Shown here: in pieces, positions 8,165 to 17,700 of the stretch
How the letters are laid out: every line of letters starts with the position of its first letter
How positions within the stretch are numbered: the stretch's first letter is position 1
Program-made: the position numbers and the translations under genes
NCBI RefSeq assembly: GCF_013184805.1
Contig: NZ_JAATNG010000001.1
Coordinates: forward strand, 868,001-932,000
Reading direction: 5' to 3'
From: Pseudoruegeria sp. HB172150
GTDB taxonomy: Bacteria > Pseudomonadota > Alphaproteobacteria > Rhodobacterales > Rhodobacteraceae
DNA length: 64,000 nt
The notes under the pieces: model-generated
The model's database searches: none
What the model saw: only the letters and a program-made list of their open reading frames with translations
What the model was told of the DNA's origin: nothing

Positions 8165-10093
8165 TCAGTCGTTCGACTTGGTGACCGGATAGAAGTCCCA
8201 GGCACCGTAGGTGATCATGTTGTGAACGTAGCCGTCGATGTTGTCCCGCACGACGATGAAGCCGAATTCCTCGTAGAGGAAGATCGTCGTGGCAAAGTCG
8301 TGCGACATTTCCTGCAGCTTGGCATAAATCGGCTCGCGCACTTCCGGGTCCGAAGACGCCCAGGCTTCATCCAGCAGGGGCTCGAATTCCTCGGACATCA
8401 GGTCGCGATAACCCTGACCCGAAAACCCGGCGACCAGCCCCGTCGGCGACAGGTAGTAGGTCGCAGCGCCAAGCGGACCGCCCGGGTCGGAATAGTCGGG
8501 GCCCCAGCCCATATACATCATCGGCGCAGCGGGTACCTCGCGGTTGTTCCGCAGGGCGGACAGCGACGAGGGCGGCAGCGACTGGATCTTTAGCTTGAAC
8601 TTCGGATTGATCCGCTGCAGCCCCTGCTGAAGGATCGACAGGGCGGCCACGCCGTTCGTCGCGCCTTCCTGCACATAGGCCGTCATCTCAAAGCCTACGT
8701 CCCAGAGCTTGCCGTCAAATGCCGCCTTGAAGTGCTCGGTGGCCTTCTCGGGATCCCATTCGTAGACCGGCGAGTCCTCGCGGTACCCCATGATCCCACG
8801 CACCGTTGGGCCGTGCGACTGCACCGTCTTGCCCAGCAGAACCTGGTCGATCAGGATGTCGTAGTTCATCGCATAGCTGAAGCCCTGACGGACATCGAGA
8901 TCGGCGAAGAAGTCCGGCGGAATGCCGGCGCCGTCCAGCTGCCCCGAACCGATAGCCGGGTTGTCGACCTCGTCCAGCGGCCAGAAGAAGAACAGACCAC
9001 GTCCGAACACCTTGGGCAGGCCGTCGATGACCTTCACGCCTTCGGTCGCAGCCATCTCCTCGAGGAACTCGATGGGAGTTTCAACGAAATCGGCATCGCC
9101 CGAGATCAGCTGCAGCCGCCGGGTGGTCCATTCCGGCACGGTCCGGATCACCACGCGTTCCAGCGAGGCGGGCTCGTCCCAGTAGCCTTCGAACCGCTTC
9201 AGCGTGATGCGCCGGTCGGTCTTGTCCCATTCTTCCAGCATGAACGGGCCAGAGCCGTTCTCGACGTCGAACAGCGCGTCCTCGCTCAGCTCGGGGCGGT
9301 AGTATTCGTACCAGGTGTCGCCATCGCCATCCCAGCCGCCGACATCCGCGGTCCATTCCGCGTCGACGATGGACGTGCCGAAGGGCAGGGCCATGATCCC
9401 CAGCGTCGCCGGGAACGAGGACGGGATCGTAACGGTCACGGTGTCGCCTTCGACGACGATCTGTGACGCCAGCGCGTCATAGACCTCGCGCAGCGTTTCG
9501 GGGCTCGCGTCGGCGATATCCTCAACACCACCGACTTCCTTAACCCAGGTTGCGATGCTGTTGTATTCGCCGGCTGTCACCACCTCGGTGATGGCGTTCG
9601 ACATCCAGCTTTGACCCATCAGCATCGCGCGCAGCAGCGAATACTTCACGTCCTCGGCCGTGATCTCGCCATAGCCCGGCTCGATGGCCGCCATCTTGTC
9701 TTCGCTCAGCTCGTCATAAAGTTCCCACGAGATCGAGCCGTCGTCGCCCTTCACCCCGACATAGTGGGTGTGGACGTCGGCGCGCATCGGGAAGCTGTAG
9801 CTGACGGACCCGTCGTCGTTCTCGACGATCAGCCCGTTTTCCAGCGACGGGACCTCGGTTGAAAGCGCCGGCACGAATTCCGAGATCTCGGAACCCTTGA
9901 AGTTCAGAAGCCGGTTGTAGACGTTCAGCACCCCGTAAGAGCTGGGAGTGTCGGCGATATAGGCGGGGTCAAAGGACTGAACGTCGCTTGCCCACAGAAA
10001 AACGAAAGTCCCCGGGTTCTTCGTCTGGGCGATGGCGCTCGCGGCCGTCAGCCCAAGACACAGACCCAGCGACGCGGCTACGGCACGTTTCAT
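8165..10093 (-). CDS. Peptide ABC transporter solute-binding protein (family 5)
   Basis: 642 residues from the ATG at 10093, preceded by AGGGA. A clear signal peptide (MKRAVAASLGLCLG..ASAIA-Q) directs it to the periplasm. The mature protein has the family-5 SBP features: FVFLWASDVQSFDPAY near the N-terminus and the RITLKRFEGYWDEPA segment. It binds peptides and hands them to the two permeases encoded just downstream. It is divergent from the LysR gene, with a shared LysR-type operator between them. In-frame codons upstream of 10093 run into the regulatory region and are not used here. Confidence 0.92.
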   Translation of the reverse strand: MKRAVAASLGLCLGLTAASAIAQTKNPGTFVFLWASDVQSFDPAYIADTPSSYGVLNVYNRLLNFKGSEISEFVPALSTEVPSLENGLIVENDDGSVSYSFPMRADVHTHYVGVKGDDGSISWELYDELSEDKMAAIEPGYGEITAEDVKYSLLRAMLMGQSWMSNAITEVVTAGEYNSIATWVKEVGGVEDIADASPETLREVYDALASQIVVEGDTVTVTIPSSFPATLGIMALPFGTSIVDAEWTADVGGWDGDGDTWYEYYRPELSEDALFDVENGSGPFMLEEWDKTDRRITLKRFEGYWDEPASLERVVIRTVPEWTTRRLQLISGDADFVETPIEFLEEMAATEGVKVIDGLPKVFGRGLFFFWPLDEVDNPAIGSGQLDGAGIPPDFFADLDVRQGFSYAMNYDILIDQVLLGKTVQSHGPTVRGIMGYREDSPVYEWDPEKATEHFKAAFDGKLWDVGFEMTAYVQEGATNGVAALSILQQGLQRINPKFKLKIQSLPPSSLSALRNNREVPAAPMMYMGWGPDYSDPGGPLGAATYYLSPTGLVAGFSGQGYRDLMSEEFEPLLDEAWASSDPEVREPIYAKLQEMSHDFATTIFLYEEFGFIVVRDNIDGYVHNMITYGAWDFYPVTKSND

Positions 10094-10184
10094 GGCAATC
10101 CCTGTCGCGTTGTTTTTTGTGCAAGTGCCCCAAAAGGATGGAACGGGGCTTGCCGGACTGTCCAATGCTAAGATAGGAACGGTT

Positions 10185-10199
10185 ATGCAAAAAATGCAT
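10185..10199. promoter_or_regulatory. LysR-type operator, site 1
   Basis: ATGCA-N5-TGCAT, fitting the T-N11-A rule for LysR-type regulators. It sits between the divergent SBP and LysR genes. The same palindrome recurs at 11225-11241 before the ATPase genes. Confidence 0.7.
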
Positions 10200-10209
10200 G
10201 AGGCACCCA

Positions 10210-11151
10210 ATGGAACTGGCCTGGCTGGAGGATTTTGTCGAGATCGTCGCCACCCGGAACTTCTCCGCGGCGGCCTCAGCCCGGCATATTTCGCAATCCG
10301 CCTTCAGCCGCCGGATCAAGTCGCTCGAAGCGTGGCTCGGCGCCGAACTGATCGACCGCAGCACCTATCCGGTGCGCCTGACCGGCGCCGGCAACATCTT
10401 TCTGCCACGCGCGCAGGAGCTGGTGCGCGACATCTACCAGCTCCGCGCCGAATGCCGGAACCTATCGGGCACGAACGAGCCGCCACTCGCGTTTTCCGCG
10501 CTCCACACCCTCGCCATCTACTTCTTCCCGCGCTGGCTCCGTTCGCTGGCCGCCTGGCCCGAGCCCACGCGCTGCGTGATGCATGCGGGCGATTTCCTGG
10601 AATCCATCGAACAGCTTTCCCTGCGGAAATGCGACTTTGCGCTGGTCTACGATCACCCGGCGGGCCTGCCTGTACTGGAAACCGGCCCGTTTGAATCCGT
10701 TCAGGTCGGCACGGACCGGCTGATCCTCGTCTGCGGCTGCGATGCGAATGGCAAGCCGCTCTATTCCGTCGATGAAGGCGAGATATCCGAGCCGATCCCC
10801 TATCTCGCCTATGCCTGGAACGACGGATATCTCGGCAAGCTCATCGGCCTGATCCTGTCACGCCGGTCAACCGAACTGCCCCTGTCGACCGTCTATCAGT
10901 CCTCCCTCGCGGAAGGACTGAAACAGATGGCCATCGTTGGCAGCGGCATCACTTGGCTGCCGCAGATCTGCGTCCGCGACGCGATTGCCGAGGGGAAGCT
11001 GGTCCAGATCGGCGGCAGCCAGATGACCATAGAGATCCAGATCCGCCTGTTCCGGCGCTCCGGCCATCAGAGCGCAACCATCGAAGCGTTCTGGCAGCAG
11101 CTGGTGCTGAAAGAGGCGGCAAGCCGCACGCGGCTGCCGATTCGACCCTAG
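10210..11151 (+). CDS. LysR family transcriptional regulator of the peptide locus
   Basis: 313 residues from the ATG at 10210 (MELAWLEDFV); an in-frame ATG 12 bp upstream lies inside the operator and is less likely. The N-terminal winged HTH has the usual NFSAAASARHISQSAFSRRIKSLE pattern in residues 20-45, followed by a LysR substrate-binding domain. Its position between the two arms of the transporter locus, and the identical palindromes before both arms, point to it as the local regulator. The inducer is unknown. Confidence 0.9.
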   Translation: MELAWLEDFVEIVATRNFSAAASARHISQSAFSRRIKSLEAWLGAELIDRSTYPVRLTGAGNIFLPRAQELVRDIYQLRAECRNLSGTNEPPLAFSALHTLAIYFFPRWLRSLAAWPEPTRCVMHAGDFLESIEQLSLRKCDFALVYDHPAGLPVLETGPFESVQVGTDRLILVCGCDANGKPLYSVDEGEISEPIPYLAYAWNDGYLGKLIGLILSRRSTELPLSTVYQSSLAEGLKQMAIVGSGITWLPQICVRDAIAEGKLVQIGGSQMTIEIQIRLFRRSGHQSATIEAFWQQLVLKEAASRTRLPIRP

Positions 11152-11224
11152 CCGGTTGCCGCAGAAACGGGCGGCGCCCAAGAAATTGGCAAAACTGGTT
11201 GCGGCCCGTACAAATTTAAGTCCT

Positions 11225-11241
11225 TATGCAAATCATGCATA
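11225..11241. promoter_or_regulatory. LysR-type operator, site 2
   Basis: TATGCA-AATCA-TGCATA, a perfect 6-bp inverted repeat with 5-nt spacer that also satisfies T-N11-A. It is in the 271-bp gap before the ATPase genes and shares its arms with the site at 10185-10199. Confidence 0.72.
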
Positions 11242-11422
11242 GGGGTCTTTCCAAAACTGCCATCTGCGCGGTCGGCGCCAGGGAACGCAGCCTGCATTGT
11301 AATCACAGCGTTCGGCGGCCGCCCTCGGCGATCCGTTTCGCCGGTTCGCTCCGAACAGCTTACCCGATGCGGCGCGTGTTGACAGCCCGGTGGCGCTATG
11401 CGCGGACTGCCGTGACCACACC

Positions 11423-12352
11423 ATGCAACGGATCCCCAACGTGACCGGGACACCCGAGACGATAGATACCGACGACGACGTGATCCTCTCAGTCGAGGAC
11501 CTGCGCGTCAGCTTCCGCCTCACCAAGACCGAAACGCTCCACGCGGTGCGGGGCGTATCATTCCAGATCAAGCGCGGCGAAACGCTGGCGCTGGTCGGTG
11601 AATCCGGTTCCGGCAAGTCGGTGACCGCGATGACCGTCATGCGCCTGACCGAATACGACGGCGCCCGGATCGACGGCGGCCGCGTCCGGATGCGCATGAA
11701 GTCGGGGAAGGTCGAGGACCTTGCCACACTCTCCGAGCAGCGGATCGAGCAGTTGCGCGGTTCCGAGATCTCCATCGTCTTCCAGGACCCGATGTCGAGC
11801 CTGAACCCGGTCTTCCGCGTTGGCGAACAGATCGCCGAAGGCATCGTCCGGCACCAGGACAAGACGCAGGCCGAAGCCGAAGCCATCGCCTTGTCGATGC
11901 TCAAGCTCGTGCGCGTGCCCGATGCCGAGCGCCGGATGAAACAATATCCGCACCAGCTGTCCGGCGGCATGCGCCAGCGCGTCATGATCGCCATGGCGCT
12001 GGCCTGCCGGCCGTCTCTGATGATCCTTGACGAACCGACCACGGCGCTGGACGTCACGATCCAGGCCCAGATTCTCGATCTCGTCCGCGCGCTGCAAAAG
12101 GAAATCGGCATGTCCGCCCTGTTCATCACCCATGACATGGGCGTGGTGGCAGAGATCGCCGACCGTGTCTGCGTGATGCTGAAGGGCGAAATCATCGAAA
12201 GCGGCACGGTCTACGAGATTTTCGGCAACCCGCAGCACCGCTACACACAGTCGCTGATCGCCGCCGTGCCGCGCCTTGGCAGCATGTCCGACAAGGACGC
12301 GCCCGAAAAATTCCCGCTCGTCACCTACACGGCAGAAGGTGACGCCGCATGA
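11423..12352 (+). CDS. dppD: Peptide ABC transporter ATP-binding protein, DppD type
   Basis: 309 residues from the ATG at 11423; a GTG at 11390 is an alternative, and neither has a clear Shine-Dalgarno. Walker A is GESGSGKS, the signature is LSGGMRQR and Walker B is LMILDEPT, followed by the switch His in FITHDMG. The C-terminal tail has the peptide-transporter YTQSLIAAVPRLG motif. Energises the DppB/DppC-type permeases encoded on the opposite strand. Overlaps the next ATPase gene by 4 bp. Confidence 0.92.
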   Translation: MQRIPNVTGTPETIDTDDDVILSVEDLRVSFRLTKTETLHAVRGVSFQIKRGETLALVGESGSGKSVTAMTVMRLTEYDGARIDGGRVRMRMKSGKVEDLATLSEQRIEQLRGSEISIVFQDPMSSLNPVFRVGEQIAEGIVRHQDKTQAEAEAIALSMLKLVRVPDAERRMKQYPHQLSGGMRQRVMIAMALACRPSLMILDEPTTALDVTIQAQILDLVRALQKEIGMSALFITHDMGVVAEIADRVCVMLKGEIIESGTVYEIFGNPQHRYTQSLIAAVPRLGSMSDKDAPEKFPLVTYTAEGDAA

Positions 12353-13311
12353 CCGCCGCCGCTCCGGAACTCAGCAGGGAAACCGACACCGCCCGCCCAC
12401 TGGTCGAAGTCCGCGACCTTGTCACCCGCTACGACCTGAAGTCCGGACTGTTCGGCAAGGTTGCCGGCCGCGTGCACGCGGTCGAGGGTGTGACCTTCGA
12501 CATCGCGCCGGGCGAGACGCTTGCGCTCGTCGGCGAGTCCGGCTGCGGCAAGTCCACCGTCGCCCGCAGCCTGATGCAGCTGGAAAAGATCACTGCCGGT
12601 TCAATCCGTTACAATGGCGTGGAACTGGTCGGCGCCGAGCGGAAGACCATCCTGCAGTTCCGCCGCGAAGTGCAGATGGTGTTTCAGGATCCGTTCTCGT
12701 CGCTCAATCCGCGCATGACGATTGGCCGGGCGATGATGGATCCGATGCGGGTGCACGGCCTTGGAAAATCGTCCGATCTCCGCGCCCGCGCCGCCGATCT
12801 GCTGGAACGTGTCGGGCTGTCGGGCGATCATCTCGACCGCTTCCCGCATGCCTTCTCCGGCGGCCAGCGGCAGCGTATCTGCATCGCGCGCGCGCTCACC
12901 TTGGATCCGCGCCTTATCATCGCCGATGAAGCCGTCGCATCGCTGGACGTGACGATCCAGGCGCAGGTGATCAACCTGCTGATCGATCTGCAGCGGGACC
13001 TTGGAATCTCGATACTGTTCATCAGCCACGACATGGCGGTGGTCGAGCGCATGGCGCATCGCGTGGCCGTCATGTATCTCGGTGAAATCGTCGAGATCGG
13101 AGACCGGCGTTCGGTCTTCAACAACCCGCGGCATCCCTATACGCGCAAGCTGCTGTCCACCGTCCCGGTGGCCGATCCGAACAAGCGTCCGAAAGACCGG
13201 ATGCTGATGACCGAAGAGATCCCGAGCGCCGTCCGCCCGCCGGATTTCGTGCCGAAGAAACTGCCGATGCGGCAGGTCTCGCCGACGCACATGGTACGTG
13301 AGACCGAGTAA
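12349..13311 (+). CDS. dppF: Peptide ABC transporter ATP-binding protein, DppF type
   Basis: 320 residues. Walker A GESGCGKS, signature FSGGQRQR, Walker B LIIADEAVASLD and the tail HPYTRKLLSTVPV are all present. Translation starts at an ATGA overlap with the stop of the DppD-type gene. In this family the two ATPases work as a heterodimer. The gene ends 3 bp from the convergent LLM oxidoreductase gene. Confidence 0.92.
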   Translation: MTAAAPELSRETDTARPLVEVRDLVTRYDLKSGLFGKVAGRVHAVEGVTFDIAPGETLALVGESGCGKSTVARSLMQLEKITAGSIRYNGVELVGAERKTILQFRREVQMVFQDPFSSLNPRMTIGRAMMDPMRVHGLGKSSDLRARAADLLERVGLSGDHLDRFPHAFSGGQRQRICIARALTLDPRLIIADEAVASLDVTIQAQVINLLIDLQRDLGISILFISHDMAVVERMAHRVAVMYLGEIVEIGDRRSVFNNPRHPYTRKLLSTVPVADPNKRPKDRMLMTEEIPSAVRPPDFVPKKLPMRQVSPTHMVRETE

Positions 13312-13314
13312 GTC

Positions 13315-14295
13315 CTAGCGCAGCGCGTCCGCCGCGATTTCGAACGAGTGGAGTCGCGCGGTGTGGTCGTGGATCTGACCGGTCAGGATCACCTCGTCCG
13401 GTTCGAATTCCCGGATTAGCCATTGAAGTCCGGCCTTTACGGTATTTGGGGCGCCGACGGCCGAGATGCGCAGCGCCTCGTCCACCATCGCGATGGCCGA
13501 GGGATCGGCAACCTCGGTGATGTCGTTCACCGGGGCAGGCAGCGGGCCGGGTTTGCCGGTGCGCAGGTTGATGAACGCCTGCTGCATCGAGGTGCGCAAC
13601 CTCACCGCCTCTTCATCGGTGTCGGCGGCGAACACGTTGACCGCCAGCATGAAATGCGGCTTCGGCCACGCCTCCGACGGGCGGTAGGTTTCGCGGTAAG
13701 TGGCGATGGCCTGTTCCAGCATCTGCGGCGCGAAATGAGAGGCGAAGGCGTAGGGCAAGCCGAGATGCGCGGCAAGCTGTGCGCCGAACAGGCTGGAGCC
13801 CAGCATCCAGACCGGAACGTTCGTTCCGGCGCCCGGCACGGCGCGGACGCCCTGCGTGGCCTCACCGGGCGCAAAATAGCTCATCAGTTCGACAACATCG
13901 TTCGGGAAATTGTCGGCATTCTCCATGCCTCGCCGCAGCGCGCGCGCGGTTCGCATGTCGGTGCCCGGCGCCCGGCCGACGCCAAGGTCGATGCGATCCG
14001 GGTAAAGCGTCGCCAGCGTGCCGAACTGCTCGGCAATGACCAGCGGTGCATGGTTCGGCAGCATCACACCGCCGGCGCCGACGCGGATCGTGCTGGTATG
14101 CCCCGCCACATGCCCGATCAGGATCGAGGTCGCGGCAGAGGCGATGCCGGTCATGTTGTGGTGTTCCGCCATCCAGTAACGGGTGTAGCCCCACTGCTCG
14201 GCATGCTGCGCGAGGTCGATGGTGTTCCGAAGCGCATCGGCAGGCGTGAACCCTGCCGGCACCGGCGATAGATCGAGAACGGAAAAGGGGACCAT
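13315..14295 (-). CDS. LLM class flavin-dependent oxidoreductase
   Basis: 326 residues starting [12 protein letters not shown] at 14295. The luciferase-like alpha/beta barrel pattern is clear ([36 protein letters not shown]). Members use FMNH2 or similar to oxidise small organics; this subgroup is often annotated as alkanal-monooxygenase-like with unknown substrate. It is convergent with the transporter ATPases and not obviously part of that system. Confidence 0.88.
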   Translation of the reverse strand: MVPFSVLDLSPVPAGFTPADALRNTIDLAQHAEQWGYTRYWMAEHHNMTGIASAATSILIGHVAGHTSTIRVGAGGVMLPNHAPLVIAEQFGTLATLYPDRIDLGVGRAPGTDMRTARALRRGMENADNFPNDVVELMSYFAPGEATQGVRAVPGAGTNVPVWMLGSSLFGAQLAAHLGLPYAFASHFAPQMLEQAIATYRETYRPSEAWPKPHFMLAVNVFAADTDEEAVRLRTSMQQAFINLRTGKPGPLPAPVNDITEVADPSAIAMVDEALRISAVGAPNTVKAGLQWLIREFEPDEVILTGQIHDHTARLHSFEIAADALR

Positions 14296-14409
14296 GCGAT
14301 GCTCCTCGGCTGACCGTCCCCAAGATCTATGTCGCGCGTTAACGGGTTTCCACCGCCGCCGCCGCACAAGTCCGGCGCGCCCCGCGCACAGCGGCGCGGG
14401 GCAGGGGGA

Positions 14410-16128
14410 TCAGGTGCGTACGCCCGAGAAGCGGCTTTGCCAGTCCTCGCGCTCTTCGTCCGAAATCTTGCGGAACAGATTTTCCGGAACGGTAAAGGCA
14501 CGCCCCGGAGTCAGACCCTTCAGCGCGGCTTCCATGTCGTCCGGCCAGCCCATGCCGTCGGCACCCATCGCCTCCAGCATCGCGGCGGAGGCATCCGGGA
14601 TGAACGGTGCCGACACCGCGCCATAGAAGGCGATCAGGTTCAGCGAGAACCGGATGATCGCCGCCGCCCGGTCAGGGTCTTCCTTGAAGACCGACCACGG
14701 CGCGGCCTCCTGCAGGTACTCGTTGCCGATCACCCACAGCGCCCGCAGTTCCGCGGAGGCCTTGCGCACCTCGATGGCTTCCATATGCGCCGAATAGGCG
14801 TCCATCCGTTCGGTCAGCTCGCGGATCACTTCCACCTCGCCGGGACCATAGGCGCCGCCCTTCGGCACCTCCTCGCCAAAGCGCGAGCGGCAGAACTTGG
14901 TGACGCGGCTGACGAAGTTGCCCAGCACGTCGGCAAGGTCCTTGTTCACCGAAGCCTGGAAATTCTCCCAGGTGAATTCGCTGTCCGAGTTTTCCGGCGC
15001 ATGGCTCAGCAGCCACCAGCGCCAGTAATCCGCCGGCAGGATCTCCAGCGCCTGATCCATGAACACGCCACGGCCCTGCGAGGTCGAAAACTGCCCGCCA
15101 TCGTAGTTCAGGTAATTGAACGACTTGATGTAGTCGACCAGCTTCCACGGATCGCCCGATCCGATGATCGTCGCCGGGAACGACAGCGTGTGAAACGGCA
15201 CGTTGTCCTTGCCCATGAACTGGACGTAGCGGACATTTTCCGCGCCCTCGTCGGTGCGCCACCAGCGGCGCCAGGCGCTGTCGTCCAACCCCTCGCCATC
15301 GGACCATTCCTTGGTCGCCGCGATATATTCGATGGGCGCGTCGAACCAGACGTAGAAGACCTTGCCCTCCATGCCCGGCCACGGCTCCTCGCCCTTCATC
15401 ACCGGCACGCCCCAGTCAAGATCGCGGGTGATGCCGCGATCCTGCAGCCCGTCGCCGTCATGCAGCCATTTCTTGGCGATGGAAGTGGTCAGCACCGGCC
15501 AGTCGGTCTTGGACGAAATCCACTTGTCCAGCCGCTCACGCAGCAGCGATTGCCGCAGGTACAGGTGCTTGGTCTCGCGCACCTCCAGATCCGTCGACCC
15601 GGAAATCGCGGAACGCGGGTTGATCAGGTCGGTCGGGTCTAGCTGCTTGGTGCAGTTCTCGCACTGGTCGCCCCGCGCCTTGTCGTAGCCGCAGTTCGGG
15701 CAGGTGCCCTCGATATACCGGTCGGGCAGAAAGCGGCCGTCGGCGTTGGAATAGACCTGGCTTTCGGTCACCTCCTCGATGAACCCGTTCTCGGCCAGCC
15801 GCCCCGCGAAGTACTGCGTCAGCCTGCGGTTCTGCTCTGACGACGAGCGCCCGAACTTGTCGAAGGACAGCCGGAATCCATCCGACAGATCCTTCTGGAC
15901 CTGCCACATCTCGGCGCAGTACTCGGCCACCGGCTTGCTCGCCTTGGCGGCGGCCAGTTCGGCAGGGGTGCCATGCTCGTCGGTCGCGCAGATGAACATC
16001 ACCTCGTGACCCCGCGCGCGCATGTACCGGGCATAGAGGTCGGCGGGCAGCTGGCTGCCCACGAGATTGCCCAGATGCTTGATCCCGTTGATATAGGGGA
16101 TCGCCGAAGTGATGAGTATCCGCGCCAT
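14410..16128 (-). CDS. metG: Methionine--tRNA ligase
   Basis: 572 residues. It shows the class I signature [11 protein letters not shown] near the N-terminus, a zinc knuckle [17 protein letters not shown], and [10 protein letters not shown] in the KMSKS position. It charges tRNA-Met in the cytoplasm. The C-terminal dimerisation domain found in longer MetRS is absent. Single gene, no visible leader regulation. Confidence 0.94.
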   Translation of the reverse strand: MARILITSAIPYINGIKHLGNLVGSQLPADLYARYMRARGHEVMFICATDEHGTPAELAAAKASKPVAEYCAEMWQVQKDLSDGFRLSFDKFGRSSSEQNRRLTQYFAGRLAENGFIEEVTESQVYSNADGRFLPDRYIEGTCPNCGYDKARGDQCENCTKQLDPTDLINPRSAISGSTDLEVRETKHLYLRQSLLRERLDKWISSKTDWPVLTTSIAKKWLHDGDGLQDRGITRDLDWGVPVMKGEEPWPGMEGKVFYVWFDAPIEYIAATKEWSDGEGLDDSAWRRWWRTDEGAENVRYVQFMGKDNVPFHTLSFPATIIGSGDPWKLVDYIKSFNYLNYDGGQFSTSQGRGVFMDQALEILPADYWRWWLLSHAPENSDSEFTWENFQASVNKDLADVLGNFVSRVTKFCRSRFGEEVPKGGAYGPGEVEVIRELTERMDAYSAHMEAIEVRKASAELRALWVIGNEYLQEAAPWSVFKEDPDRAAAIIRFSLNLIAFYGAVSAPFIPDASAAMLEAMGADGMGWPDDMEAALKGLTPGRAFTVPENLFRKISDEEREDWQSRFSGVRT

Positions 16129-16194
16129 GCGATCGTTCCTGTGTGAAAGTCCCGCGCGCTCTAACGCATTCGTCCGGTCGGTGCCAGTCGCGAT

Positions 16195-17430
16195 CTAGTG
16201 CGGCTCGCCGTCGCCCTCGCGTAGACGGCCGATCAGTCGCCCGATCAGGAACGAGGTGCGCGGAGAATAGACATATTGCGTGCGTTCCTCGACGGTCGGG
16301 CGCGCACGCATCCGCATCAGCCCGTAGACCACCAGGAACAGGTGCCCGGCCGCGACCAGAGCGAACATCGCCCAGGGCCCGAACGCGCCGATCAGGGCGG
16401 ACGCGATGAGCGGCGACGCGATGGCCCCGATGGCGAAGAAGAACATCAGCGCGGCGGACAGCTCCACGCGTTCCTCGTGCTTGGCGAAGTCATGGGCGTG
16501 GGATGCGGCGACGGAATAGACTGGAAAGGTGGAGAAACCGAAGAACCCGGCGCCCAGCAGCACCATCACCGTGCCGCCGCCGCTGACCGCGACGGTGACG
16601 CCGCAGGCAACCATCGCCGCCCCGGAAATCCAGATCAGCACCCAGCGCCGGTCGAACTTGTCTGCAAGCCATCCCGTCGGCCATTGCGCCAGCGCGCCGC
16701 CAAGGACGAAGCTGGCCAGGAACCATGCGATCTGCCCCGGGGCAAGGCCGACTTCCTGCCCGTAAAGCGGCCCGACCATCCGGAACGCGGCGCTGGTCTG
16801 ACCGGCGACGATCACGCCTGCCACCGACAGCGGCGAGATCGCCCAGGCCAGGCGCGGCCTAAGCCGTGGCGCGTCCGGCACCTCGGGCTGTTTCAGCCGC
16901 GACAGGGTCAGCGGCAGCAGCGCCGCGCTGCAGAACAGGGCGAGCAGGTTGTAGGACACGTAATGCGCCGGCTCCAGCACGCCGATCAGCAGCTGCGCCA
17001 TCAGCGCCGCGCCCATGTCGACGCCCCGGTAAGCGCCCATCGCCCGGCCCCGGGTCTCGTTCGTCACCTTCGCCTGCAGCCAGCTTTCGACCACCGTGTA
17101 GCACCCGGCGACACAGATGCCGCTGGCCACACGCATCGCGGCCCAGAAATACGGGTCGACCACCAGCATATGCGCCAGCAGGCCGATGGTGCCGGCGGCG
17201 GTGAAGGCGGCGAAGGCGCGCGAATGGCCGACCGCGCCCATCAGGCGCGGCGCCTGCCAGCAGCCGATGAAGAAGCCCACGAAATGCGCCGAACCCAGCA
17301 GGCCCACCTGCGTCGGCGTGAAGCCCAGCTTCACCCCGGACAGCGCGTCGAGCGGCCCCACGCCCCCGTTTCCCAGCTGCAAGAGCACGACTGACAGGAA
17401 CAGGGCAGCGAAGGAAATCAACAGGCGCAT
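16195..17430 (-). CDS. MFS transporter
   Basis: 411 residues from the ATG at 17430 (MRLLISFAALFLSVVLLQLG); upstream in-frame codons lie in the repeat-bearing gap. About twelve hydrophobic segments with the GSAHFVGFFIGCWQ and ADKFDRRW loop motifs identify a major facilitator. Its layout recalls the YfkF/YcaD-like group of Roseobacter MFS proteins. Substrate unknown. Divergent from another MFS gene at 17701. Confidence 0.88.
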   Translation of the reverse strand: MRLLISFAALFLSVVLLQLGNGGVGPLDALSGVKLGFTPTQVGLLGSAHFVGFFIGCWQAPRLMGAVGHSRAFAAFTAAGTIGLLAHMLVVDPYFWAAMRVASGICVAGCYTVVESWLQAKVTNETRGRAMGAYRGVDMGAALMAQLLIGVLEPAHYVSYNLLALFCSAALLPLTLSRLKQPEVPDAPRLRPRLAWAISPLSVAGVIVAGQTSAAFRMVGPLYGQEVGLAPGQIAWFLASFVLGGALAQWPTGWLADKFDRRWVLIWISGAAMVACGVTVAVSGGGTVMVLLGAGFFGFSTFPVYSVAASHAHDFAKHEERVELSAALMFFFAIGAIASPLIASALIGAFGPWAMFALVAAGHLFLVVYGLMRMRARPTVEERTQYVYSPRTSFLIGRLIGRLREGDGEPH

Positions 17431-17570
17431 GCCGCATTGCTTTCCAGCCCGGGTCGCGGTCCGCAAGCCGCTTTGCGACGCCACAGCGGCGTTTTCCCGA
17501 CACCGCGCCGTCAAACCACGGTCCCGGCCTCCGATCCCGGCACCGCCAGCGGAAAAGCACGCAGACCCGC

Positions 17571-17606
17571 CCGCTTCTTCTGGTCGAAAATATCCCCGCC
17601 GGAGGC
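17571..17606 (+). repeat. Intergenic repeat, copy 1 (CTTCTTCTGGTC..ATATCCCCGCCGGAGGC)
   Basis: Near-identical to 47438-47474 and, inverted, to 42788-42817. All three lie in gaps between genes. The core is CTTCTTCTGGTC followed by AAAATATCCCCGCCGGAGGC. This kind of element recurs in Rhodobacterales genomes; its function is not known to me. Confidence 0.7.
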
Positions 17607-17700
17607 TCCCGAAACATCCGCCCACGCACCGCCTGGACATCGGCGCGCCCGACCGTATTGCCGAAACATTCCCGTTACATACCAGGCGTAGAGCCATCCA

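Noticed and set aside
11390-11422. Upstream GTG start for the DppD-type ATPase
   Set aside because: Adds 11 residues of unusual composition (ALCADCRDHT); neither start has a clear ribosome site, so the ATG at 11423 was preferred, with reservation.
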